This document shows positions 25,331 to 32,858 of a stretch of DNA of 64,000 bases, one piece after another. Location: positions 176,431 to 240,430 of the forward strand of contig DASZOM010000026.1 in assembly GCA_035550735.1 (NCBI GenBank), given 5' to 3'. The first letter of the stretch is position 1; each line of letters starts with the position of its first letter. The notes under the pieces are model-generated. The model ran no database searches and had not been told where the DNA came from. It saw only the letters and a list, made by a program, of their open reading frames with translations. The position numbers and the translations under genes were made by a program. The DNA comes from JANQRA01 sp035550735 (GTDB lineage Bacteria; Actinomycetota; Acidimicrobiia; Spongiisociales; ZC4RG35).

Positions 25331-26472
25331 CCCTCCCCCTGGTCGTCCTCGGGGCGACCGGATCCATCGGGGCCCAGACCCTGGAGGTCGCCGACAACCT
25401 GGGTCTGCAGGTCGCCGTGGTGGCGGCGCGTCGGGCATCGGCCGAGCTCCTCGCAGTCGCCGAGCGCTACCCCGAGGCCCACGTGGTGGTCGCCGGCGGT
25501 TCGAGTGAGGAGCGTGAGGACTTCCGGCGCCGGGTCGGGCGAGAGGTCGGCTTCGGTCCCGAAGCAGTGCTCGCCTTCGCGGCCGAGCCGGGCCGGGTGG
25601 TGGTCAACGGCATAGTCGGGGCGGCCGGTCTGCGCGCTACGGTGGCCGCCCTGACGGCGGGCAATCGGGTGGCCCTGGCCAACAAGGAGAGCCTGGTGGC
25701 CGGCGGACCGGTGGTGACCGCGGCCCTCGCCGCCCATGGCGGGGAGCTGATCCCGGTGGACAGCGAGCACTCCGCTCTCTACCAGTGCCTCCAGGGCGAG
25801 GACCCCGACTCGGTGAGCAGGCTCATCCTCACCGCTTCAGGCGGCCCGTTCCGGGGCCGCTCCCGGGAAACGCTCGCCGCGGTGACCCCGGAGGAGGCTC
25901 TGAGACACCCTACCTGGGACATGGGCCCCCGGATCACGATCGACTCGGCCACGATGTTCAACAAGGGCCTGGAGATCATCGAGGCCCACCATCTGTTCGG
26001 GATCGACTACGACCGGATCGAGGTGGTGGTGCATCCCCAGTCGACCCTGCACTCGGCCGTCGAGTTCGTGGACGGGTCGTGGAAGGGGCACATCGGCCAT
26101 GCCGACATGAGGATCCCGATCCAATACGCATTGACCGCCCCGGAGCGATCCCCCTCGCCTGCGCCCCCATTCCGGCTCACCGGCCTGACCCTCGATTTCG
26201 AGGCCCCCGACCGGGAGGTGTTCGGCGCGATCGACCTCGCCTACCGGGCGGGAAGGGCAGGGGGGTCGGCCCCGGCCGTCCTCAACGCCGCCGACGAGAT
26301 AGCCGTCGAGGCGTTTCTGCAGGGGCGGCTCGGCTTCCTGGGGATCACCGACGTGGTGGCACGGGCCCTCGACGCGGTCGATTCGAGGGCCGTGGAGACG
26401 GTCGAGGACGTCCTCGACGCAGATCGCGAGGCGCGGGAGATGGCTGCGTCGTTGATCGCCGGTGTCTGCTGA
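25327..26472 (+). CDS. dxr: 1-deoxy-D-xylulose 5-phosphate reductoisomerase
   Basis: NADPH-dependent second step of the MEP isoprenoid pathway and the target of fosmidomycin. The 381 residues show the Rossmann loop V-L-G-A-T-G-S-I-G, N-K-E-S-L-V, the metal/substrate site D-S-E-H-S-A and S-G-G-P-F-R, N-K-G-L-E-I-I-E-A-H-H-L-F and V-H-P-Q-S. The GTG start overlaps the cdsA stop. ispG of the same pathway lies 1.1 kb downstream. Confidence 0.95.
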   Translation: MTLPLVVLGATGSIGAQTLEVADNLGLQVAVVAARRASAELLAVAERYPEAHVVVAGGSSEEREDFRRRVGREVGFGPEAVLAFAAEPGRVVVNGIVGAAGLRATVAALTAGNRVALANKESLVAGGPVVTAALAAHGGELIPVDSEHSALYQCLQGEDPDSVSRLILTASGGPFRGRSRETLAAVTPEEALRHPTWDMGPRITIDSATMFNKGLEIIEAHHLFGIDYDRIEVVVHPQSTLHSAVEFVDGSWKGHIGHADMRIPIQYALTAPERSPSPAPPFRLTGLTLDFEAPDREVFGAIDLAYRAGRAGGSAPAVLNAADEIAVEAFLQGRLGFLGITDVVARALDAVDSRAVETVEDVLDADREAREMAASLIAGVC

Positions 26473-26502
26473 TAGGAAGGGGCCCCCAGGTATCCTTCTC
26501 GC

Positions 26503-27585
26503 ATGCTCGGGGGCTTCGCAGCAGCCATAGCCATCGTCGTCTTCGTGACCGCACACGAGGCCGGGCACTTCTTCGCGGCAAAGGCCACCGGCATGAAGGC
26601 GACCGAGTTCTTCTTCGGGTTCGGCCCCAGGATCTGGTCGACTCGCAAGGGGGAGACGGAGTACGGGTTCAAGGCGCTGCCCCTGGGGGGTTACGTCCGC
26701 ATCGTGGGCATGAACCCGCTCGAGGACGTCCCCATCGAGGATCTGGGCCGCACCTATCGCGAGAAGAAGTTCTGGGAGAAGTCTGTGGTCGTCCTGGCCG
26801 GGGTCGCCATGAACTTCCTCATCGCCTTCATCATGTTCTGGGGCCTGTTCGTCGCCAACGGTGTCAACGAGCTCATCCCGGTGGTCGATGTCGTGGTCGA
26901 GGGCTCGCCTGCGGCCGAAGCCGGCATCGAGACCGGTGACCGCATAACGGCAATCGGTGATCGAACCATCGCCACCTGGGAGGACGCCACCGGCAGTCTG
27001 AGTCGTCTGGGCCCAGGCCGCACCGAGGTCACCGTCGTCCGCGACGGTGCCGAGATGGTCCTCGAGGCGTACCTGACCGAGAGCGAGACCGTCTCCGGGG
27101 CCGGGTACCTGGGGATCGCCCCGGTGGCGGAGAACGTGCCGGTCGGGGTGTTCGGCGGGCTGGGCATGGCCGGCGAGGCGGTCTGGGGTGGCATCGAGGA
27201 CACCTTCCGGTCGCTCTACCAGATGTTCCGCCCATCGAGCCTGGCCCACTACATCGGTGTCTTCGGCGGCGACACGGACGTCCCCACCGAGATCCGGCCG
27301 GTCAGCCCGATCGGCATAGTGTCGATCGGCAACCAGGCGGAGAACGCGGCCGGGTTCTTCGGCATCCTCGCCTACGTCAACGTGATCCTGGCCACCATCA
27401 ACCTCCTCCCCCTGTTCCCTCTCGACGGTGGGCACTTCGCCGTCGCCCTGTACGAGAAGGTCTCCGGGCGCCAGGCCAATGTTCGCAAGCTGATGCCGGT
27501 GGCTGCTGCGGTGATGGGAACCCTCTTCTTCCTCGGGTTCGTGGCCATCATCCTCGACATCGTCAACCCGATCAGCTTCGGCTGA
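26503..27585 (+). CDS. rseP: site-2 intramembrane metalloprotease (RseP/Rip1)
   Basis: Membrane zinc protease that cuts anti-sigma factors and other membrane proteins inside the bilayer. H-E-A-G-H (about residues 23-27) is in the first helix and N-L-L-P-L-F-P-L-D-G-G-H in a later one, completing the zinc site. A single PDZ domain lies between (about 125-200: G-S-P-A-A-E-A-G-I-E-T-G-D-R-I). The 360-residue length fits actinobacterial Rip1. It lies between dxr and ispG, the usual actinobacterial order. Confidence 0.94.
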   Translation: MLGGFAAAIAIVVFVTAHEAGHFFAAKATGMKATEFFFGFGPRIWSTRKGETEYGFKALPLGGYVRIVGMNPLEDVPIEDLGRTYREKKFWEKSVVVLAGVAMNFLIAFIMFWGLFVANGVNELIPVVDVVVEGSPAAEAGIETGDRITAIGDRTIATWEDATGSLSRLGPGRTEVTVVRDGAEMVLEAYLTESETVSGAGYLGIAPVAENVPVGVFGGLGMAGEAVWGGIEDTFRSLYQMFRPSSLAHYIGVFGGDTDVPTEIRPVSPIGIVSIGNQAENAAGFFGILAYVNVILATINLLPLFPLDGGHFAVALYEKVSGRQANVRKLMPVAAAVMGTLFFLGFVAIILDIVNPISFG

Positions 27586-27640
27586 GCCCTCGGGGAAGGG
27601 GTGTCGTGGCATCGGGGGCCCGAAAAGGGGCGGGCACATC

Positions 27641-27646
27641 TACCGT
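27641..27646 (+). promoter_or_regulatory. leaderless -10 box of ispG
   Basis: TACCGT ends 7 nt before the GTG at 27654. Confidence 0.4.
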
Positions 27647-27653
27647 TGACCCC

Positions 27654-28865
27654 GTGAACATCGAGCGACGCCCGACGCGACGGCTGCAGGTTGGCGATGT
27701 CGCCGTTGGCGGGGGCGCACCGATCAGCGTCCAGTCCATGACGACGACCAAGACGGCCGACGTGGACGGGACCCTGGCCCAGGTGTACGCCCTGGCCGGG
27801 GCGGGTGCCGACATCGTGAGGATCACCTGCAACGAGGTCGAGGCGGCCCAGGGCCTGGCCGAGATCGTCCCCCGCAGCCCGGTGCCGATCATCGCCGACA
27901 TCCACTATCAGTACCGGCTCGCCCTCGCCGCCATGGAGGCCGGCGTCCAGGGGCTGCGGCTCAATCCGGGCAACATCCGCAAGGAGGACCAGATCAAGAC
28001 CGTCGCCCGGGAGGCCAAGGACCGGGGCCTCCCGATTCGGATCGGGGTCAACGCCGGGTCACTGGACAAGGACCTCCTGGACAAGTACGGGGCACCCGTG
28101 CCCGAGGCACTGGTCGAGTCGGCCCAGATCGAGATCAGGTATCTCGAGGAGGTCGGCTTCGAGGACATCAAGATCTCGGTGAAGCACTCCAATGTCCGGT
28201 CCATGGTCGAGTCCTACCGTCTTCTCGCCGACACGGTCGACTACCCGCTCCACCTCGGGGTCACCGAAGCCGGGCCGCCTCCCGCCGGGTTGATCAAGTC
28301 GGTGGCCGGCATCGGGACACTGCTCAACGAGGGGATCGGCGACACCATCCGGTTCTCCCTCACCGCCGACCCGGTCGAGGAGGCCAAGGCCGGCCGTCAA
28401 CTGCTGGAGTTCCTGGGCCTCCGCGAGCGCAAGGGCCTCGATCTCATCGCCTGCCCTTCCTGCGGCCGCGCCGAGGTCGACGTGATCGACGTGGCCACCC
28501 GGGCCCAGCAGGCACTGGAGGCGGCGAACCTTCCGATCCAGGTGGCCGTCATGGGATGTGTGGTCAACGGTCCCGGAGAGGCCCGGGAGGCCGACATCGG
28601 GATCGCCGCCGGACGGGGCCGGGGACATCTGTTCATCAAGGGACAGGTGGTCCGGGTCGTCCCCGAGGCCGAGATGGTCGAGGCTCTCCTCGACGAGGCA
28701 CAGAAATTGGTCGAAGAGGGCCTCGAGGCCCGCCTCGCCCACGCCGAGGCCAACGCCGCCGAGATCGCCGACGCCGAGCGCCGACAGCTCATCGAGATCA
28801 GGGGGGACGCCAACCGGTCGGCAGAGAGACGGGCAAGGGTCGCCGACGTGGCCGGGGGCGACTAG
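27654..28865 (+). CDS. ispG: 4-hydroxy-3-methylbut-2-enyl diphosphate synthase
   Basis: Fe-S enzyme for the penultimate MEP-pathway step. It has P-I-S-V-Q-S-M-T, A-D-I-H-Y-Q-Y-R-L-A, L-R-L-N-P-G-N-I, and the cluster cysteines in C-P-S-C-G-R and M-G-C-V-V-N-G-P-G-E-A. The C-terminal 60 residues are a charged helix. GTG 27654 is chosen for its TACCGT box and normal N terminus (403 residues). A GTG at 27606, with GAAGGGG upstream, would add 16 residues and cannot be excluded. The stop overlaps that of the convergent lipoprotein gene at a CTAG. Confidence 0.93.
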   Translation: MNIERRPTRRLQVGDVAVGGGAPISVQSMTTTKTADVDGTLAQVYALAGAGADIVRITCNEVEAAQGLAEIVPRSPVPIIADIHYQYRLALAAMEAGVQGLRLNPGNIRKEDQIKTVAREAKDRGLPIRIGVNAGSLDKDLLDKYGAPVPEALVESAQIEIRYLEEVGFEDIKISVKHSNVRSMVESYRLLADTVDYPLHLGVTEAGPPPAGLIKSVAGIGTLLNEGIGDTIRFSLTADPVEEAKAGRQLLEFLGLRERKGLDLIACPSCGRAEVDVIDVATRAQQALEAANLPIQVAVMGCVVNGPGEAREADIGIAAGRGRGHLFIKGQVVRVVPEAEMVEALLDEAQKLVEEGLEARLAHAEANAAEIADAERRQLIEIRGDANRSAERRARVADVAGGD

Positions 28866-29308
28866 GGCGACCCCACTACCAGGGGTGCGGCCGGCTCGAT
28901 CATCGTCTCGGAGACGTCGGGGGATCGATAGAGGCACACCAGGGCGTACTGCCCCCCTTCGATGTCGACGGTCTCGGCCACACTGTCGACGCCGGTGCCG
29001 TCCTCGATCTGCAATGACACGACCTCGGTGACCCAGGGCGGGACCGACCCGTCACCAGATCGACTCTCCAACTCCTCGACCAGATCCTGGTAGCCCCGTT
29101 CGTCGCCGAGCTCCACCAGCATCAGCCCGGCGCTCCCCAGCCCGTTGAGGGTGAGGATCACCCTGAGCTCACCGACATCCATCGTGGTGGCCCCGGTGTG
29201 GGCGCAGTCGGGCATGCTCACCGTGACCAGCACCGGCTCGACCTGACCGCATCCGGTCGTGGCGAGAACGAGGAGAGAAGCCACCCACAGCCGGCGGAGC
29301 CGTGGCAT
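28862..29308 (-). CDS. hypothetical lipoprotein
   Basis: A 148-residue predicted lipoprotein: basic start M-P-R-L-R-R, hydrophobic stretch, and lipobox L-A-T-T-G-C with the lipidated cysteine near residue 20. The mature part is acidic with four cysteines in total and matches no family I recognise. The ATG at 29308 is supported by a TACCTT box 6 nt upstream. It is divergent from proS. Confidence 0.65.
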   Translation of the reverse strand: MPRLRRLWVASLLVLATTGCGQVEPVLVTVSMPDCAHTGATTMDVGELRVILTLNGLGSAGLMLVELGDERGYQDLVEELESRSGDGSVPPWVTEVVSLQIEDGTGVDSVAETVDIEGGQYALVCLYRSPDVSETMIEPAAPLVVGSP

Positions 29309-29314
29309 GGGCCC

Positions 29315-29320
29315 CAAGGT
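29315..29320 (-). promoter_or_regulatory. leaderless -10 box of the lipoprotein gene
   Basis: TACCTT on the minus strand, 6 nt before the ATG at 29308. Confidence 0.45.
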
Positions 29321-29379
29321 AGCCGCGTACGGTCTGTCGACATGGGCAACCGGGCGGCGTGACTACCGTCCTGGTCCCC

Positions 29380-31098
29380 ATGCGCTGGTCAGAGGCATTC
29401 ATCCCCACACTGCGCGACGCCCCGGCGGACGCCGAGGCGATCAGCCACAAGCTGCTGATCCGGGGTGGGTTCATCCGCCAGCTCGCCTCCGGTTCCTACG
29501 TCATGCTCCCCCTGGGCCAGCGGGTCAGACTCAAGGTGGGCGAGATCATCCGTCAGGAGATCAACGCCATCGGTGGCCAGGAGATGGTCCTCCCCACCCT
29601 CCACCCGGCGGAGATCTGGAGGAAGTCCGACCGCTACGACCTCATGGGTGAAAACCTGTTCAAGCTGGAGGACCGCAGGGGCGCCGACCTGGTGCTGGGG
29701 ATGACCGAGGAGGAGATCTTCGCCATCTTGGCCACCGAGCTCTTCTCCTATCGCGAGCTCCCCCAGATCTGGTACCAGATGCACACCAAGTTCCGGGACG
29801 AGCCCCGGGCCAAGGCCGGGCTGCTCCGTCTCCGGGAATTCACCATGAAGGACTCGTACACGCTGGACATCGACGCCGACGGGCTCGACACCGGCTTCGA
29901 CAAGCATTACCACGCCTACAAGCGGATCTTCGCCCGGATGGGGCTCGACGCCGTCGACGTGCAGGCGTCCTCCGGTGCGATGGGGGGCACGGTCTCCAGC
30001 GAGTTCATGGTGCGCAGCGAGGCAGGGGAGGACTGGATAGTCACCTGCGGCACCTGCGACTACCGGGCGAATGTGGAGAAGGCCACCTCCTCTCTGCCAC
30101 CCGTCGAGGACGGGTACCCCGGAGAGCTGGAGCGCTTTCCCACACCAGGGCTGCGCACCATCGCCGCCCTGGCCGAGGCCCATCCCGACATCGCCGCCCC
30201 GGAGCGGCAGATCAAGACCCTGGTCTACATGGTCGACGACGTGCCCCATCTCCTCCTCCTGCGGGGCGACCACGACCTCCAGGAGCAGAAGCTGGCCGAT
30301 GTCACCGCGGCCGCCGAGGTCAGACCCGGCCGGCCCGAGGAGATCCGCGAGCTGCTGGGGGCCGACCCCGGCAGTCTCGGGGCGGTGGGAGTCGAGGGCA
30401 TGCCGGTCATCGCCGACCCCGCGCTCCAGGGTCGTGTCAACATGACCACGGGGGCGAACGAGGACGATTGGCACTTGAAAGGGGTCTCGGTGCCACGTGA
30501 CATCGGGGTGACCCGGTGGGAGGACCTGCGCTCGGTGACGACCGGTGAGACCTGCATCGTCGACGGGGGACCTTTGGATCTGTGGAAGGGGATCGAGGTC
30601 GGGCACATCTTCAAGCTGGGCACGAAGTTCTCCAAGGCGTTCGGTGCCTACGTCCAGGACGAGCAGGGGAACAGCCATCCGGTGATCATGGGCTCGTACG
30701 GGATCGGCCTGGAACGGGGCATGGCCGCGGTCGTCGAGAGCTGCCACGACGACAACGGCATCGTGTGGCCGGTCTCGGTTGCGCCGTACGAGGTGGTGGT
30801 GACGGTGATCCGTCCCGACGACGAGGCTGCGATGGCGGTCGCCAACCAGATCTACGACGAGTTCCACACCGCGGGGGTGGATGTGATCATCGACGACCGT
30901 GAGGAGCGTCCCGGGGTCAAGTTCGCCGATGCGGAGCTGATCGGCTTTCCATACCGGGTGACGGTCGGCCCCAAGGGGGCGGAGGCGGGGAGCGCCGAGA
31001 TCACGGAGAGACGGGGTCTGGTCAAGTACGAGCTCGCACTGGGTGCGGTCGTCCCCACCCTCTCCGAGGCCATCGCGGCGGCCCGTTTCGGCATTTAG
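29380..31098 (+). CDS. proS: prolyl-tRNA synthetase
   Basis: Class II synthetase of the bacterial type with an inserted editing domain. M-R-W-S-E-A-F at the N terminus, then L-L-I-R-G-G-F-I-R-Q-L-A-S-G-S-Y. Motif 2 is in the F-R-D-E-P-R-A-K-A-G-L-L-R-L-R-E-F region and motif 3 is G-S-Y-G-I-G-L-E-R. The INS editing domain lies at about 225-385 and the anticodon domain at the C terminus. ATG 29380 is chosen because it gives the family N terminus; a GTG at 29359 adds seven residues. 572 residues. Confidence 0.95.
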   Translation: MRWSEAFIPTLRDAPADAEAISHKLLIRGGFIRQLASGSYVMLPLGQRVRLKVGEIIRQEINAIGGQEMVLPTLHPAEIWRKSDRYDLMGENLFKLEDRRGADLVLGMTEEEIFAILATELFSYRELPQIWYQMHTKFRDEPRAKAGLLRLREFTMKDSYTLDIDADGLDTGFDKHYHAYKRIFARMGLDAVDVQASSGAMGGTVSSEFMVRSEAGEDWIVTCGTCDYRANVEKATSSLPPVEDGYPGELERFPTPGLRTIAALAEAHPDIAAPERQIKTLVYMVDDVPHLLLLRGDHDLQEQKLADVTAAAEVRPGRPEEIRELLGADPGSLGAVGVEGMPVIADPALQGRVNMTTGANEDDWHLKGVSVPRDIGVTRWEDLRSVTTGETCIVDGGPLDLWKGIEVGHIFKLGTKFSKAFGAYVQDEQGNSHPVIMGSYGIGLERGMAAVVESCHDDNGIVWPVSVAPYEVVVTVIRPDDEAAMAVANQIYDEFHTAGVDVIIDDREERPGVKFADAELIGFPYRVTVGPKGAEAGSAEITERRGLVKYELALGAVVPTLSEAIAAARFGI

Positions 31099-31118
31099 GC
31101 CTGGTCGACCCTTCGACC

Positions 31119-31124
31119 TATAAT
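31119..31124 (+). promoter_or_regulatory. consensus -10 (TATAAT) of the rimP-nusA-infB operon
   Basis: A perfect TATAAT 84 nt before the rimP start; transcription would begin near 31131. The -35 is poor. It is the only perfect consensus -10 seen between genes in this window. Confidence 0.6.
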
Positions 31125-31153
31125 CGGGGCACAACAACAGGACGCTTTTCGGT

Positions 31154-31180
31154 CAGGTGGGCGCCTTTGGCACCCACCTG
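31154..31180 (+). promoter_or_regulatory. strong hairpin in the rimP leader
   Basis: CAGGTGGG (31154-31161) pairs with CCCACCTG (31173-31180). GCC and GGC extend the stem inward past one mismatch, leaving a TTT loop. It lies about 23 nt after the predicted transcription start and 22 nt before the rimP TTG, followed by TTTGG. It could be an attenuator or an RNA-processing or protein-binding site; alternatively it could terminate proS transcripts. Confidence 0.6.
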
Positions 31181-31202
31181 TTTGGTGTGGAGACCCTGAG
31201 AA

Positions 31203-31688
31203 TTGACAGAGGTAGCAGACATTTGGGCCCTGGTAGAGCCCTATCTCGCCGCAGAGCGGCTCGAGCTCGATGACCTCGAGCTGTCCGGCCGCGGGCGGGG
31301 CCGGGTGCTCCGGGTGACCGTCGACGGAGAGGGCGTCGACCTGGAACGGCTCGCCGAGCTGTCACGCGGGTTGTCCCGTCTCCTCGACGACGAGCCCGCG
31401 CTCCAGGACAGCTACCAACTGGAGGTGAGCTCGCCCGGTCTCGAGCGCAAGCTGCGCCGGCCGTCACACTTCAGCAAGTCGATCGGCCGCGAGGTGGTGG
31501 TGAAGACCGCCGCCGCCGGGGCGAAGACCACCCACCGCGGCACCCTGAGCGGCGCCGGGGAGAGGTCGTTCACCGTGGAGTCGGAGGAGGGGCCGGTCAC
31601 CGTGGCCTATGACGATGTTGCCAGCGCCAAGACCGTGTACCGGTGGGAGAAGGCGCCGAAGCCGGGTCATTCGAAGGAGAACTCATGA
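31203..31688 (+). CDS. rimP: ribosome maturation factor RimP
   Basis: Helps assemble the 30S subunit. The 161 residues show the RimP pattern: L-E-L-D-D-L-E-L at the start of the N domain, R-V-T-V-D-G-E-G-V-D-L, L-S-R, Y-Q-L-E-V-S-S-P-G-L-E-R and an SH3-like C domain. The start is TTG, with no good ribosome-binding site visible. The stop overlaps the nusA ATG. Confidence 0.92.
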   Translation: MTEVADIWALVEPYLAAERLELDDLELSGRGRGRVLRVTVDGEGVDLERLAELSRGLSRLLDDEPALQDSYQLEVSSPGLERKLRRPSHFSKSIGREVVVKTAAAGAKTTHRGTLSGAGERSFTVESEEGPVTVAYDDVASAKTVYRWEKAPKPGHSKENS

Positions 31689-32851
31689 AGCTCGACACGA
31701 TGATGGAGGCGATCGAGGTTCTCGCCCGCGAGCGCGGTGTCGCCGTGGACGCCATCCTCGATGCCTTCGCCAATGCGCTCGTCGCGGCGTACAAGCGAAG
31801 CCCGGGAGCCGCCGAGGAGGCCCGTGTCACGATCGACCCCGAGTCGGGGGAGGTCATCGTCTACGCCCAGGAGCTCGATGAGGACGGCAACGTCGTGGAC
31901 GAGTGGGAGGACACACCCGAGGGTGAGGCCTTCGGGCGCATCGCCGCCCAGTCCTTCAAGCAGGTCATGCAATTCAAGCTGCGTGAGGCGAAGCGGGAGA
32001 AGGTCTACGAGATGTACGAGGGCCGCGAGGGCGACCTGGTCACCGGCATCGTCCAGCAGGTCGACTACCGCTCGGTGATCCTCGATCTCGGCGATGCCGA
32101 GGCCATCTTGCCCGGCAGCGAACGGATCCCATTCGAGCGGCTCGACCGGGGAAACCGGGTGAAGGCCCTGATCCTCGAGGTGCGCAACGAGGTGAAGGGC
32201 GCTCAGATCGTGGTCTCCCGCAGTCATCCGGATCTGGTGAGGCGTCTCCTCGAGCTGGAGGTGCCCGAGCTGACCGACGGCACCGTCGAGATCGTCAACA
32301 TCGCCAGGGAGCCGGGTCATCGCACCAAGATCGCGGTGATCTCCCACGACCCGAATGTCGATCCCAAGGGGGCATGTGTCGGTGCCCGCGGCTCACGGGT
32401 GCGTCAGGTGGTGAACGAGCTTCGCGGGGAGAAGGTGGACGTGGTGCAGTGGCGCGACGATGCCGCCCAGTTCATCGCCGAGGCCCTGGGGCCGGCCAAG
32501 GTGCGAGAGGTGCACATCGACGAGGAGGAGAAGACCGCAGACGTGATCGTCTCCGAGCACCAGCTCTCGCTGGCCATCGGCAAGGAAGGGCAGAACGCCC
32601 GCCTGGCCGCCCGCCTCTCCGGTTACAAAGTGGATATCCGCTCGGACAACGAGGGCGCCCCCGCGGACGAGGCCGTCACCGAGCCTGCGATGACGGCCGA
32701 GCAGCCCTCCCTCGAGGACGGCGGGGTCGGCGCCGTGGTCACCGAGGAGATCACGGCGACCGACGAGCCGGTCACCGACGTCACCGATGTCACCGTGGGT
32801 GACGAGGATGCCATCGTGGGCACCGAGACGGACGACAGCGAGAGTGAGTGA
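31685..32851 (+). CDS. nusA: transcription termination/antitermination factor NusA
   Basis: Binds RNA polymerase and controls pausing, termination and antitermination. Domains in order: N-terminal domain (A-I-E-V-L-A-R-E-R-G-V), S1 domain (about 125-195), and two KH domains (D-P-K-G-A-C-V-G-A-R-G-S-R; L-A-I-G-K-E-G-Q-N-A-R-L-A-A). A 50-residue acidic tail follows. GAAGGAG lies 5 nt before the ATG. 388 residues, without the C-terminal acidic repeats of enterobacteria. Confidence 0.95.
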   Translation: MKLDTMMEAIEVLARERGVAVDAILDAFANALVAAYKRSPGAAEEARVTIDPESGEVIVYAQELDEDGNVVDEWEDTPEGEAFGRIAAQSFKQVMQFKLREAKREKVYEMYEGREGDLVTGIVQQVDYRSVILDLGDAEAILPGSERIPFERLDRGNRVKALILEVRNEVKGAQIVVSRSHPDLVRRLLELEVPELTDGTVEIVNIAREPGHRTKIAVISHDPNVDPKGACVGARGSRVRQVVNELRGEKVDVVQWRDDAAQFIAEALGPAKVREVHIDEEEKTADVIVSEHQLSLAIGKEGQNARLAARLSGYKVDIRSDNEGAPADEAVTEPAMTAEQPSLEDGGVGAVVTEEITATDEPVTDVTDVTVGDEDAIVGTETDDSESE

Positions 32852-32858
32852 TCTCTGA

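Noticed and set aside
25837..27639. A 600-codon open frame opposite dxr and rseP
   Set aside because: Antisense shadow in GC-rich DNA. The plus-strand frames carry all family motifs and the minus frame is low complexity (D, H, G-rich).
29389..31137. A 582-codon open frame opposite proS
   Set aside because: Antisense shadow; proS is complete on the plus strand.
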